From: JBIQJD01 sp044507695
Lineage (GTDB): Bacteria > Bacteroidota > Ignavibacteria > Ignavibacteriales > Ignavibacteriaceae
DNA: 64,000 nucleotides
Direction of reading: 5' to 3'
Assembly (NCBI GenBank): GCA_044507695.1
Contig: JBIQJD010000006.1
Coordinates: 1 to 64,000, forward strand
In this document: piece after piece, positions 26,320 through 35,466 of the stretch
Layout of the letters: each line of letters begins with the position of its first letter
Numbering within the stretch: position 1 is the first letter of the stretch
The notes under the pieces: generated by a model
What the model was told of the DNA's origin: nothing
Database searches by the model: none
Seen by the model: the letters and a program-made list of their open reading frames with translations, nothing else
Program-made: the position numbers and the translations under genes

Positions 26320-27081
26320 TTATACATGAACAAAAAGATAAACAAGCAAGGTAATAACAGAAATAATCATCAAAGATAATTTTGGTTTTGCTGCTTTAAA
26401 AGAGATAATCATTCCTGCAATCCAAACAAGCAGAAATATTACAGATTGTAAATCAAAAAGTTCTGTAATAAACGGAACACGCCTGTTTAAAATATTTAAT
26501 TCAAATGTTGTTTTAATTGGATGAATTGCCAGTGTATATACAAAGAAGAAGATTAATGTAATAATTGAGAATAAACCAATTCTGCGTTGCTCACGGAAGA
26601 ATTCCAGCCCGGTTCTTATACTTAAAAGTAAACCGCCAAACAAGCTTATAAAATAAAGAACGGAAATTGATGCAGGTACAAATCCATAAAATTTAAGATG
26701 AACCGGGGTTTCTGAAGGAAGAGTATAAATTTTATCTCCGTCTGAAATTTTTATCCTGTATTCTATTATAGTTAATGGCTGGAATTCTGGAAATGTTGCA
26801 TGAAGATTTGTTCCTTCGCTTCTCATCTGAATTGTTTTAAAAGAATCAGAACCAGCTTTTCTCCATTCAACAACCCCCGAAATATTCTCGGCATCGGATC
26901 GTACAATCACATTATATGGATTTTTAGATGAATATCTTTTATAAAAAATATAAGAAACTTTTTGTCCCCGGATTCCAATCGTTCCTGAAACCGGATAATC
27001 TTCACTTGCAAGGCTATTAATATATCCGGCAAGAAAAGTTATAATTATTGCGGCAATCCAGAGAATTAAATTTTGTTTCAT
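26320..27081 (-). CDS. Membrane protein of unknown function
   Basis: The 253-residue protein starts with a signal anchor (LILWIAAIIITFLAGYI), then has a roughly 100-residue extracytoplasmic region with a beta-sandwich-like look (GVVEWRKAGSDSFKTI ... IIEYRIKISDGDKIYTLP), followed by four hydrophobic segments near residues 135-155, 170-188, 208-227 and 232-250. It resembles a fibronectin-like exposed domain attached to a small membrane bundle. I do not recognise the family. It is convergent with the barrel gene, and the stops abut. Confidence 0.7.
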   Translation of the reverse strand: MKQNLILWIAAIIITFLAGYINSLASEDYPVSGTIGIRGQKVSYIFYKRYSSKNPYNVIVRSDAENISGVVEWRKAGSDSFKTIQMRSEGTNLHATFPEFQPLTIIEYRIKISDGDKIYTLPSETPVHLKFYGFVPASISVLYFISLFGGLLLSIRTGLEFFREQRRIGLFSIITLIFFFVYTLAIHPIKTTFELNILNRRVPFITELFDLQSVIFLLVWIAGMIISFKAAKPKLSLMIISVITLLVYLFVHV

Positions 27082-27196
27082 TATTAATCAAAAAAATTTT
27101 ATACAAACTTAATGAAATACTACTACTATATCAGAATTCTTTTGTAATTTTTACTTTCAGCACCCGGTAATAAATTTTATAATCTCATATTTGAAT

Positions 27197-28723
27197 ATGG
27201 AAAAACCAGCAAACAGTATTATTGTAATTTTTGGTGCATCCGGTGATCTTACCAAAAAGAAACTCATGCCGGCACTTGCAGAATTATATTCCGATAATTT
27301 TATGTGCGATACATTTGCAATTCTTGGTGTAAGCAGAACAAAATATTCCGATGATGCATTCAGAGAAAAAATGTATTCCGATATTAAACAATATGCCGAA
27401 AGGCTTTGCAATGAAGAATTGCTTAAAAAATTTCTGAAGAATGTTTTTTATCTCTCAATAGATACATCAAACCCGGATGATTATTCTTTGTTGAAAGATA
27501 AACTTAACGAACTTGATAAAATAAAAAACACAAACGGAAATTATATTTATTATCTTGCCACTCCGCCAAGTCTATATCTGACTGCTGCCAGAGCAATTGC
27601 GAAGCATGGACTGCATCATAACGGAAACGGAAAAAGAAAAAAAATAATTGTGGAAAAACCATTCGGTTATGATCTTGCGTCTGCTGTAAATCTTAATAAA
27701 AGTCTTCTTGAATTTTTTGAAGAAGATCAGATTTACAGAATTGATCATTATCTTGGAAAAGAAACAGTACAGAATATACTCGTGCTTCGTTTTGCAAACG
27801 GAATTTTTGAACCGATGTGGAACAGGAATTTTGTTGATCATGTTGAAATTACTTCTGCTGAATCAATCGGTGTTGAAGGACGGGGCGGCTATTATGAAGG
27901 CTCCGGCGCTTTAAGAGATATGATTCAAAACCACATGCTTCAGCTGCTCGGGTTCATTGCTATGGAACCGCCTTCTTCTTTTGAAGCTAACGCAGTAAGA
28001 AATGAAACAATAAAGGTTTTTGAATCACTCCGTCCGATTAAAGAAAATGAAGTTGAGAAATTTGTCGTGCGCGGACAATATACAAGTTCTGTGGTGCGCG
28101 GAGAAAAAATAAAAGGATACAGGGAAGAAACAGATGTAGCGGATAATTCACGAACCGAAACTTATGCAGCAGTAAAATTGTACGTTGATAACTGGCGGTG
28201 GGGAGGAGTTCCGTTTTATATTCGTGCCGGAAAAAGGATGCCAACAAGAGTTACTGAAGCAGTAATTCATTTTAAAGAAACACCGCACCAGATTTTTACG
28301 CGTGATGAATCTTCACAATATATGAATCAATTGATAATCAGAATTCAGCCGGATGAAGGGATACTTTTAAAGTTTGGAATGAAAGTTCCGGGCGCGGGTT
28401 ATAAAGTGCAAACAGTAAATATGGATTTTCATTATTCAGATATTCTTGATACGGTTCTGCCTTCCGCTTATGAGCGATTGCTGCTTGACAGCATGCTTGG
28501 TGATTCAACATTATACGCCCGCGGAGATGCGGTTGAACAATGCTGGAAGTTTGTTGATCCTATACTTAAAGCATGGAAAGAAAATCCCGATATTAAAATA
28601 TACGGCTATCCTGCGGGTACATGGGGACCTATAGAATCGTTTAATCTTTTTGAGAATAAAAAGCAGGAATGGCGTTATCCATGCAAAAATTTAACAGATG
28701 ATGGTTTGTATTGTGAGCTGTGA
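27197..28723 (+). CDS. zwf: Glucose-6-phosphate 1-dehydrogenase
   Basis: The enzyme oxidises glucose 6-phosphate to 6-phosphogluconolactone with NADP+, the entry to the oxidative pentose phosphate pathway. IIVIFGASGDLTKKKLMPAL is the coenzyme site and RIDHYLGKETVQN the catalytic His/Lys signature; later motifs include VPFYIRAGKRM. Length of about 508 is normal. ATG 27197 is preferred to a TTG at 27191. The next gene, 6-phosphogluconolactonase, follows 24 bases later, so both early steps are in one operon. Confidence 0.97.
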   Translation: MEKPANSIIVIFGASGDLTKKKLMPALAELYSDNFMCDTFAILGVSRTKYSDDAFREKMYSDIKQYAERLCNEELLKKFLKNVFYLSIDTSNPDDYSLLKDKLNELDKIKNTNGNYIYYLATPPSLYLTAARAIAKHGLHHNGNGKRKKIIVEKPFGYDLASAVNLNKSLLEFFEEDQIYRIDHYLGKETVQNILVLRFANGIFEPMWNRNFVDHVEITSAESIGVEGRGGYYEGSGALRDMIQNHMLQLLGFIAMEPPSSFEANAVRNETIKVFESLRPIKENEVEKFVVRGQYTSSVVRGEKIKGYREETDVADNSRTETYAAVKLYVDNWRWGGVPFYIRAGKRMPTRVTEAVIHFKETPHQIFTRDESSQYMNQLIIRIQPDEGILLKFGMKVPGAGYKVQTVNMDFHYSDILDTVLPSAYERLLLDSMLGDSTLYARGDAVEQCWKFVDPILKAWKENPDIKIYGYPAGTWGPIESFNLFENKKQEWRYPCKNLTDDGLYCEL

Positions 28724-28747
28724 ATGATTTATAAAATATGAAATGAA

Positions 28748-29491
28748 ATGAATGAAGGAAAAATGAAATTAAAAATATTTAAATCAGTTGTAGAGATTGC
28801 AGATGAAGTTTCCGTTAGAATGATGAAATTAATTAATGATAAAGCTTTTCAAGATGAAAATTTTTTTCTTGCAGTTTCAGGCGGAAGTACACCGGTAAGT
28901 TTATTTAAAAGACTTGCATCAAATCCATTTAAAGAAAATTTGAACTGGAAATTCCTTCACATTTTCTGGGTTGATGAAAGATGCGTTCCGCCGGCAGATG
29001 AACAAAGCAACTACGGAATGACAAAAAAATATTTATTAGATCATGTTGAGATTCCGGATGAAAATATACACAGAATTAAAGGTGAGAATAATCCGGCAGA
29101 AGAGATTTTCAGATATTCATCAGAAGTTAAACAGTGGGTGCCAGTAAAAAATTCTATACCGGTATTTGATCTGTGCCTGATGGGAATGGGTGCCGATGGA
29201 CATACAGCTTCAATTTTTCCCGGACAGGAATTAATTGAATCTGTTGATAATGTTTGCGGAACGGCTAAACATCCTGAAACCGGACAGATGAGAATCTCCT
29301 TAACTTTTGATACACTAAATAATTGTAATCAATCATGGTTTCTTGTTTCGGGTAAAGATAAGGCTGCAATTCTAAAAAAAATTTATAGAAGAGAACCAGA
29401 TTATCTTAAATTTCCCGCTGCAATGATTCAACCGCACTCCGGCAATATAATCTGGTTTGCTGATGAAGAAGCTGCACAAGAATTGAGTTAA
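28748..29491 (+). CDS. pgl: 6-phosphogluconolactonase
   Basis: The enzyme hydrolyses 6-phosphogluconolactone, the product of the gene just upstream. Family motifs are FLAVSGGSTPVSLFKRLA, FWVDERCVPPADEQSNYGM, and LCLMGMGADGHTASIFPG. It belongs to the DevB/SOL-type group, with 247 residues. The first ATG (28748) has little upstream signal, and ATG at 28763 after GAAGGAA is an equally good start that would remove five residues. Directly after zwf it gives the oxidative branch; a 6-phosphogluconate dehydrogenase gene is not in the window. Confidence 0.93.
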   Translation: MNEGKMKLKIFKSVVEIADEVSVRMMKLINDKAFQDENFFLAVSGGSTPVSLFKRLASNPFKENLNWKFLHIFWVDERCVPPADEQSNYGMTKKYLLDHVEIPDENIHRIKGENNPAEEIFRYSSEVKQWVPVKNSIPVFDLCLMGMGADGHTASIFPGQELIESVDNVCGTAKHPETGQMRISLTFDTLNNCNQSWFLVSGKDKAAILKKIYRREPDYLKFPAAMIQPHSGNIIWFADEEAAQELS

Positions 29492-29595
29492 TTGTTGCTT
29501 TGCTTCTCAGAATATTTCCCTAAACATTTCTATTTTTGATAGATCAATTTTTAATAAATACTCAACAAACTGTTTAATATGAAAGTTCTGATGAA

Positions 29596-31062
29596 ATGCT
29601 GCGTAATCCAAAACTTTACGAAATAAATACCAGGGTTTGGATTAAACAATTCGGGGAAAATGCAACGCTTGCTGATGTGCCGCCAGCATATTTTGCAGAA
29701 CTCGCCGCTAGAGGAATAGAATTAATCTGGCTGATGGGAGTCTGGAAGACTTCTGATGAAGTGATAGAGAAATGCTGCTTCTCACCTGAATTAACTGCAT
29801 CGTATTCCAAAGCGCTGCCAAACTGGAAAAAAGAAGATGTTATCGGCTCACCTTATGCTGTTGATGATTATGTTATTAATCCCGCTCTTGGTACTGAAAC
29901 TGATCTGCTCAAATTAAAATGTGAACTGAACAAACTTGGTTTAAAATTAATATTGGATTTTATTCCTAATCATTTTAGCGCTGCTACGAAATATTTGAAT
30001 ACTCATCCGGATATTTTTCTTCAGACAGATGAGGAATCTTATAAAAAAGATTCTTTCACTTTCTTTAAGCATAACGGCAATTATTTTGCTCATGGCAGGG
30101 ACCCGTTATTTCCGGCATGGACAGATACAGTACAGGTGAATTTTTTTAATCAGCACGCAAGGGATTTTTTATATGAGAAAGTTTTGAAGATTGCTGAACT
30201 TTGTGAAGGCATAAGATGTGATATGACAATGCTTCCCTTGAATAATGTCTTTAATAATACGTGGATTGGTGTTCACTCAAAAAATAATTCATCAAAACCT
30301 GAGAAGGAATTCTGGCAGGAAATTATTGAAAAGACAAAATTAAAATATCCGGATTTTATTTTTATCGGTGAAGCTTACTGGGACCTTGAATGGGAACTTC
30401 AGCAGCTTGGGTTTGATTTTACATACGATAAAAGATTGCTGGAAAGATTATTATCAAATGATATTCAGGGTATCTTTGCACATCTTGGTGCTGAAAAAAG
30501 TTATCAGAATAAATCTGTTAGATTTATAGAAAATCATGATGAAAACAGGGCAGTTACTTCATTTGGAAAAGCGCGTTCAATGGCTGCTGCAGTTGTTATG
30601 TCCACTATTCCCGGAATGAAACTTTATCATGACGGGCAATTTACAGGCAGGCGTACTAAACTTCCCGTTCAGCTTCAGAGAGAACCAGCGGAAAGGTTAT
30701 CTCAAACAATTAAAAAATTTTATGATAAACTTCTTCAAATTACACTAGAGCCGGTTTTTAAATCAGGGGAGTTTGAATTACTTTCTCCACTGCCATCGGA
30801 TGAAAATGATTTAACCTATCACGGAATGTTAAGCTGGAAGTGGAAATTGAAAAATAATCTGCGGGTAATTGTAATTAACTATTCGGAAGTAACAGCCCAG
30901 TGCAGATTAAAATTTAAATTTGATACTGATAAAGAAACAATTTCGCTGATCGATAAATTAACAGATAAAAAGTATATCCGTTACGTTGAGGAAATAAAAA
31001 CTCAAGGCTTATTTGTTGAACTTAAAAGTTTCAACAGCCACATTTTTTCAATTGAATTATAG
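29596..31062 (+). CDS. Glycoside hydrolase family 13 (alpha-amylase family) protein
   Basis: A 488-residue barrel enzyme without a signal peptide, so cytoplasmic. The GH13 catalytic residues are in place: nucleophile Asp209 in GIRCDMTML, acid/base Glu259 in FIGEAYW and Asp315 in FIENHDENRA; DFIPNHFS is conserved region I. It also has the C-terminal small beta domain. It acts on an alpha-glucan or related glucoside, but I cannot assign a subfamily. It follows zwf-pgl by about 100 bases, which suggests a link between glucan use and glucose 6-phosphate oxidation. The stop faces the convergent decarboxylase gene. Confidence 0.87.
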   Translation: MLRNPKLYEINTRVWIKQFGENATLADVPPAYFAELAARGIELIWLMGVWKTSDEVIEKCCFSPELTASYSKALPNWKKEDVIGSPYAVDDYVINPALGTETDLLKLKCELNKLGLKLILDFIPNHFSAATKYLNTHPDIFLQTDEESYKKDSFTFFKHNGNYFAHGRDPLFPAWTDTVQVNFFNQHARDFLYEKVLKIAELCEGIRCDMTMLPLNNVFNNTWIGVHSKNNSSKPEKEFWQEIIEKTKLKYPDFIFIGEAYWDLEWELQQLGFDFTYDKRLLERLLSNDIQGIFAHLGAEKSYQNKSVRFIENHDENRAVTSFGKARSMAAAVVMSTIPGMKLYHDGQFTGRRTKLPVQLQREPAERLSQTIKKFYDKLLQITLEPVFKSGEFELLSPLPSDENDLTYHGMLSWKWKLKNNLRVIVINYSEVTAQCRLKFKFDTDKETISLIDKLTDKKYIRYVEEIKTQGLFVELKSFNSHIFSIEL

Positions 31063-31065
31063 TTA

Positions 31066-32553
31066 TTAACTTATCTGAAAATTCTCCAGGGCTTCAACTA
31101 ACTTTCTTACATAATAAAAATTCTCAAGCGCTCCCCAGTGTTTCATAAAGACTGATCTTAAAGAAATAAAATTTTCCTTCTTTTTATTTTTTAATTCAGG
31201 AAGAACCCGTTTAGTAAGATTTGAAGGCATTACAAATTTTGATAATATAAATTCAGGGTTATCGTTCTCAATTGAGAAGTGTTCATAAACTTTTATCATT
31301 TGTTTATTATGATTTGAAACTTCTGATGAATCATGAATCCTATAAAAACAATTAATATCAAGATCAGGCTCGTTCAAATTTCTAAATGAGTTAGAATTTT
31401 CAATTAATTCATAAAATTTTTTTGATGCTGATAAAGCAAGTTTAATTACTTCACCTGTGCCGCTTTGGTTTGGCGGAAGCACTTTATATGTTAAGTAACA
31501 CGCAGCTGCCATAGCTCCGGGGCGTGAACCTTCAAGGCTGAACATTCCAATATTTGGTTTATCCTGAATGTGATAAGTATAAGGAGCTGTATTTAAAATT
31601 ATTTCGCGCAATCTTTTATTCTTAAAAAGTACCGCTCCTGCGCCGTAAGAAATTAATCCGTGTTTATGAGGATCAACTGTTACTGAATCAGAATCCTTAA
31701 TTGCTTTTAGCTGATCATAAACGAATCTCTTCAAGATGATTTCCTCATTGAATGGAAGTAGTTTATAATCATCATCAAGCAGTACACTTCTTACAAAACC
31801 GCCGTAAGCCGCATCAATATGAAGATGAAAACCATACTTTTCCCTTAATGCAATAATTGATTTTATATCATCAACACTTCCGGTTCCTGTTGAGCCTAAA
31901 TTTGCAATAACACACATTGCCTTATTCTTTTTTAATTGATGTTCAAGATGATTCAAATCCATTCTGAAATTTTCATCAGCAATTATCTCTTTAAAGTTTT
32001 TTATCTGAAGTATTTTACAAATTCTTTTCCATGAGTAATGAGATACTTCAGAAAAATAAACAGTACCATTTCCATAAAAATCTCTGGCCGCCCACAAGGC
32101 TTCCATGTTTGCAAGTGAGCCGCCGCTTGTTAAATGTCCCCAGCCTGATTTATATCCGCACATCTTTAGCATCAAGTCAGTTACTTCCATTTCCATTTCC
32201 GTTGTCACTGGTCCGCCTTCGTAAGCATGGTTATTTGGATTGGATAACATAAAAGTAATGCAGCCTAATATTGTGGGAATAGAAGGATCTTTTAGCATCT
32301 GCGCAGAATATCTAGGATGAAAATATGGAATGTTCTGATTGCTTCGTTTTAAAAAATTATTAAGTTCTTTCTCAAGCAATTTGTTAGATGTATTTTGCTG
32401 ATCATACAATCTTCTATCTTTTTTATAATAAGATTTTCTCCATTGCCGATGATTATCTAAAACGCTTTCCAGTAATTTTTTTAGCTGGTCAATATTTTCT
32501 CCGTTCGGGCCAATAAAATTTTTGTAAATTTTTTCTGAAGTCTTCATCATCAA
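31066..32553 (-). CDS. PLP-dependent group II decarboxylase (glutamate/aromatic amino acid type)
   Basis: The protein belongs to the pyridoxal-dependent decarboxylase family. HIDAAYGG (Asp247) contacts PLP, and Lys297 in SVTVDPHKHGL is the Schiff-base lysine. LTSGGSLANMEALWAARD is another family block. Length 495 fits. Candidate substrates are glutamate, tyrosine, DOPA or 2,4-diaminobutyrate; the sequence does not let me choose. It stands alone on the minus strand, and its promoter would lie in 32554 onwards, next to the small-ORF region. Confidence 0.85.
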   Translation of the reverse strand: MMMKTSEKIYKNFIGPNGENIDQLKKLLESVLDNHRQWRKSYYKKDRRLYDQQNTSNKLLEKELNNFLKRSNQNIPYFHPRYSAQMLKDPSIPTILGCITFMLSNPNNHAYEGGPVTTEMEMEVTDLMLKMCGYKSGWGHLTSGGSLANMEALWAARDFYGNGTVYFSEVSHYSWKRICKILQIKNFKEIIADENFRMDLNHLEHQLKKNKAMCVIANLGSTGTGSVDDIKSIIALREKYGFHLHIDAAYGGFVRSVLLDDDYKLLPFNEEIILKRFVYDQLKAIKDSDSVTVDPHKHGLISYGAGAVLFKNKRLREIILNTAPYTYHIQDKPNIGMFSLEGSRPGAMAAACYLTYKVLPPNQSGTGEVIKLALSASKKFYELIENSNSFRNLNEPDLDINCFYRIHDSSEVSNHNKQMIKVYEHFSIENDNPEFILSKFVMPSNLTKRVLPELKNKKKENFISLRSVFMKHWGALENFYYVRKLVEALENFQIS

Positions 32554-32707
32554 TCTTTCTTTCTTAAAATTGTATTAAAAATAGAAAATAATGGGAAAAG
32601 TTTTTATTTGAGAATTTCAAATTTTTAGCTGTCACTAATCGATTAAAAAAATCCTTTTGGCGAATAATTACGCACTTGGGGAAAATAACCCCTTTTAGGA
32701 GTTTACT

Positions 32708-32755
32708 ATGAATGTCTCATTTTTTATGTTCGTTCTAAGTTTTTTGGGATTTTAA
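32708..32755 (+). CDS. Possible 15-residue hydrophobic leader peptide
   Basis: ATG with TTTTAGGAGTTTACT upstream opens a 15-codon frame, MNVSFFMFVLSFLGF, ending in TAA at 32753. The ribosome-binding site and hydrophobicity are real. The stop codon sits within the left arm of the inverted repeat at 32748-32774, an arrangement resembling a translated leader. Chance is not excluded for so short a frame. Confidence 0.35.
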   Translation: MNVSFFMFVLSFLGF

Positions 32756-32774
32756 ATGAGGGTGATTTAAAATC
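32748..32774 (+). repeat. Perfect 10-bp AT-rich inverted repeat
   Basis: GATTTTAAAT (32748-32757) and ATTTAAAATC (32765-32774) are exact reverse complements across a seven-base spacer (GAGGGTG). It could be an RNA hairpin or a protein-binding palindrome. It overlaps the stop of the 15-codon frame and lies 56 bases before the 35-codon gene. Confidence 0.6.
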
Positions 32775-32829
32775 CTGATTCAGCTTAAATAACTATTTTC
32801 TAAAATTTTTTTTGGGAGGGCCAAAAAGA

Positions 32830-32937
32830 ATGGAATTATCCTCATTGATTGTTTCTGCACTATCTGTTTTTGCAGGCTCAATGTGTTTGTTAGTCGGCGG
32901 TTCATATATCGCTTACCGTATTAAACGAAGATCCTAA
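32830..32937 (+). CDS. Small single-span membrane protein (35 residues)
   Basis: A short frame with a very good ribosome-binding site (TTTTTTGGGAGGG, ending about nine bases before ATG). The peptide has one hydrophobic segment, from LIVSALSVFAGSM through CLLVGGSYIAY, followed by a basic tail IKRRS, a typical single-pass layout with a cytoplasmic C-terminus. A terminator follows at 32965-32991, so the unit is closed. It is too short for family recognition. The signals on both sides make it more convincing than chance. Confidence 0.6.
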   Translation: MELSSLIVSALSVFAGSMCLLVGGSYIAYRIKRRS

Positions 32938-32964
32938 ACAACTTCCCCCGTTGGATTTGAGATT

Positions 32965-32991
32965 AAGCAGGCATGGGCAGCCTGCTTTTTT
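32965..32991 (+). terminator. Rho-independent terminator after the 35-residue gene
   Basis: An 8-bp perfect stem AAGCAGGC (32965-32972) with GCCTGCTT (32980-32987), a seven-base loop and six T following. It separates the small-ORF unit from the radical SAM gene downstream. Confidence 0.82.
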
Positions 32992-33065
32992 ATTTTAAAA
33001 TACAGGCAAAATTTTTTACTTAAACTCCTGCCATAAAATTTAATATCTTGCCATACAACCTGATC

Positions 33066-34151
33066 ATGAAATTCATTATGCTATATAAAAAAATTAAGGG
33101 CAGAGGCGCACAGATAAATCCTGCAAATCGTTTTGAGCAGCTTCATGTTGATTATGATGAAACAGAATTATCTGAATTAACTGATGCAGAATTAAAAGAA
33201 GAAAAAGCTGAGACAGTTTTTCTAAAAGATTATTCCAAAACAATAATTTCTATAAATAATAGTTATGATATTGGATTTGAATATTCAATAAATCCTTACA
33301 GAGGATGTGAGCATGGCTGCGTTTATTGTTACGCAAGACCATCTCATGAATATCTCGGCTTTTCATCGGGAATTGATTTTGAAACGAAAATTATGGTAAA
33401 AGAAGATGCACCAAAACTTCTTGAGGAAACATTTAAAAAGAAAAGTTATAAACCGGATTTGATTGTCTTATCCGGCAACACAGATTGTTATCAGCCCGTG
33501 GAACGCAAACTTAAACTTACCCGCGGAATTCTTGAAGTTTGCTTGAAGCACAGAAATCCGGTTGCAATTATAACAAAGAATGCGCTTATAAGAAGGGATA
33601 TTGATCTATTGAAAGAACTTGCTGCACATAATTTAACTTCTGTTACAATCAGTATAACAAGCCTGAATAAAGATCTCATCCGTAAAATGGAGCCGCGTAC
33701 ATCAACACCTGAATTGAGATTGAAAACAATTGAAGAATTGGCGAACAATAATATTCCGGTAGGAGTAAATGTAGCCCCAATAATTCCCGGATTAACAGAT
33801 GAAGAAATTCCTGCCATATTAAATGAAGCGGCATCAAGAGGCGCGCAGCACGCCGGACATATCATTCTAAGGCTTCCTTACGCAAATAAGGATTTATTTA
33901 TTGATTGGCTCAAACGGGAATTTCCGGACAGAGCGGGAAAAGTTCTTAACAGAATTAAAGAATTACGCGGCGGCAAATTAAATAACTCAGAATGGGGTAA
34001 AAGATTTACAGGTGAAGGTGAAATTGCAGATGCTATAAATAATCTTTTTAAATTATCATGTAAGAAATATGGATTGAATAAAAAATCTTTCAATTTTTCA
34101 AATTCACTTTTCAGGAGAGAAATTTCTGATCAATTTGAAATATTCACTTAA
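33066..34151 (+). CDS. Radical SAM protein of the PA0069/spore-photoproduct-lyase-like group
   Basis: The radical SAM cluster motif is present as GCEHGCVYCYARPSHEYLG (Cys-x3-Cys-x2-Cys), preceded by YSINPYRGC. Later blocks such as SGNTDCYQPVERKL and GVNVAPIIPGLTDEE are typical of the PA0069-family proteins related to spore photoproduct lyase. Function is unknown; a DNA-repair link has been suggested for relatives only by similarity. ATG 33066 or 33078 is a better start than TTG 33048. The gene sits alone with no operon partner. Confidence 0.85.
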   Translation: MKFIMLYKKIKGRGAQINPANRFEQLHVDYDETELSELTDAELKEEKAETVFLKDYSKTIISINNSYDIGFEYSINPYRGCEHGCVYCYARPSHEYLGFSSGIDFETKIMVKEDAPKLLEETFKKKSYKPDLIVLSGNTDCYQPVERKLKLTRGILEVCLKHRNPVAIITKNALIRRDIDLLKELAAHNLTSVTISITSLNKDLIRKMEPRTSTPELRLKTIEELANNNIPVGVNVAPIIPGLTDEEIPAILNEAASRGAQHAGHIILRLPYANKDLFIDWLKREFPDRAGKVLNRIKELRGGKLNNSEWGKRFTGEGEIADAINNLFKLSCKKYGLNKKSFNFSNSLFRREISDQFEIFT

Positions 34152-34232
34152 AAAGATTTCTGATGTAATACTTTTTTAATAATTTTAAGAATCGTTAAAC
34201 ATAAATTATCATCTAACAAACCAAATTTTAAA

Positions 34233-34508
34233 ATGGCTCAAAAAAGAAATAATCAAAGAGAAAGACAGATCGGGAAAACGAAAAAACCGGAGAAGAAACA
34301 CTTAATTGATCCACGTTATAAAAATACATTCTGGACTCTGGTTGTTATCGTAATTCTGATCATATTTTTTATAATAAATAATACCGGTGAAGCGCAGCAG
34401 CAAGGACCGCCGCCGCCGGGTTATAATCCTCAGAACCTTCAGGAAAGATTGAACGCAGATGTTCCGGAGGAATTGAGAATAACTGAGCCTGATGAAAATA
34501 AAAAATAG
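34233..34508 (+). CDS. Small membrane protein of unknown function
   Basis: A 91-residue protein with a strongly basic N-terminus (residues 1-30, RNNQRERQIGKTKKPEKK), one transmembrane segment (about 33-50, WTLVVIVILIIFFIINN) and a Gln/Pro-rich exposed tail with a short acidic end. No family recognised. It is followed 13 bases later by the TlpA-like lipoprotein gene, so they are probably co-transcribed. Confidence 0.65.
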   Translation: MAQKRNNQRERQIGKTKKPEKKHLIDPRYKNTFWTLVVIVILIIFFIINNTGEAQQQGPPPPGYNPQNLQERLNADVPEELRITEPDENKK

Positions 34509-34521
34509 AACAGGAGAATAA

Positions 34522-35082
34522 ATGAAGTACTTACAGTTTTTAGTTGTACTGCTTTTATCATCAACATTAATGCTTGGATGTGCAGAGAATAAAAGTGAAC
34601 CTGGTGAAAATGAAATTGCTGAGAAGGAAGTTCCTGCTGAAGAAATAAATACAAATCAATCAACTATTAAAGCTCCCAATTTTGCATTACAATCAGTTGA
34701 TGGCAAAAAAATTAAATTATCGGATTATGAAGGTAAGATAGTTCTGGTTGATTTTTGGGCAACATGGTGCGGACCCTGCCGCAGAGGTATTCCTGATTTG
34801 GTTGAACTGCAAAATCAATATAAGGATGATTTGGTTGTAATTGGTATTTCACTTGATCAGGAAGCAACACTTGAGGATGTTAAGCCATTTATGAAGGAGT
34901 TTAAAATTAATTATCCGATTGTTTATGGCACGCAGCAGGTAGTTGTTGATTACGGAAATATTCAGGCAATACCTACATCATTTGTAATTGATCAGAATGG
35001 AAATGTTGTGAATAAGCATGTTGGGCTGGTTCCAAAATCAGTTTATGAACAGCAGATTAAAACACTATTGAAAAAATCTTAA
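34522..35082 (+). CDS. TlpA/ResA-like thioredoxin-fold lipoprotein
   Basis: A lipoprotein signal (LLSSTLMLGCAENK, Cys20) leads to an AhpC/TSA-type thioredoxin domain, with the redox motif WATWCGPCRRG. The domain ends with FVIDQNGNVVNKHVG, which carries the cis-Pro loop AIPTSF just before. Length is 186 residues. Such proteins keep periplasmic cysteines reduced, for example for cytochrome c maturation, which would suit a heme-rich organism, but no such partner genes lie next to it. CAGGAG lies before the ATG. Confidence 0.9.
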   Translation: MKYLQFLVVLLLSSTLMLGCAENKSEPGENEIAEKEVPAEEINTNQSTIKAPNFALQSVDGKKIKLSDYEGKIVLVDFWATWCGPCRRGIPDLVELQNQYKDDLVVIGISLDQEATLEDVKPFMKEFKINYPIVYGTQQVVVDYGNIQAIPTSFVIDQNGNVVNKHVGLVPKSVYEQQIKTLLKKS

Positions 35083-35102
35083 CTGATATTGAATCAGATT
35101 TT

Positions 35103-35133
35103 AAAGCTGCCCGAATTTTCCGGCAGCTTTTTT
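35103..35133 (+). terminator. Rho-independent terminator after the TlpA-like gene
   Basis: A 9-bp perfect stem AAAGCTGCC (35103-35111) with GGCAGCTTT (35122-35130), a ten-base loop and TTTTTT. It lies 20 bases after the stop codon and directly before the end of the convergent small membrane gene. Confidence 0.85.
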
Positions 35134-35356
35134 ATTTTCTGAAAAGATATAAAATCAGACTAATCAATAAACTAAGCAGGATTGATGTTACTATTGGAAA
35201 GTAAAACGTAAAATTTTTCTTTTTAATTATTATATCGCCGGGTAGTTTTCCGATAAAAGGGATTATATCACCAAATAGAAAAACTACTCCAATTATTACA
35301 ATGAATATTCCCGCAAAGATTAAAAGTTTGCCAAATTGTTGAAAATCCGGTGCCAT
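35132..35356 (-). CDS. DUF2905-type small membrane protein
   Basis: A 74-residue protein with two hydrophobic spans (about 9-30 and 51-71) separated by the segment IGKLPGDIIIKKKNFTFYFPI, which is the DUF2905 family signature. Function unknown. It is transcribed alone and converges with the TlpA-like gene. Confidence 0.8.
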   Translation of the reverse strand: MAPDFQQFGKLLIFAGIFIVIIGVVFLFGDIIPFIGKLPGDIIIKKKNFTFYFPIVTSILLSLLISLILYLFRK

Positions 35357-35466
35357 CAGTTTATTCCTTCGTTTAAAAGAATTAAATTATACTTACAAAA
35401 TCCCGATAATGCTAAATAACTATTTTCATTATTTCAGTGTAATAATTTTTTCATGAGGGAATAAAA

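Larger units (their letters stand above)
32554..33047. other. Intergenic region with two tiny ORFs, a palindrome and a terminator
   Basis: Between the decarboxylase (minus) and the radical SAM gene (plus) lies a 494-base stretch. It includes, in order on the plus strand: a small GGGG/CCCC hairpin near 32676-32691, a 15-codon hydrophobic frame with a ribosome-binding site, a perfect AT-rich 10-bp inverted repeat, a 35-codon membrane-protein frame with a strong ribosome-binding site, and a terminator. These look like one short transcription unit. Each is listed separately. Confidence 0.5.
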
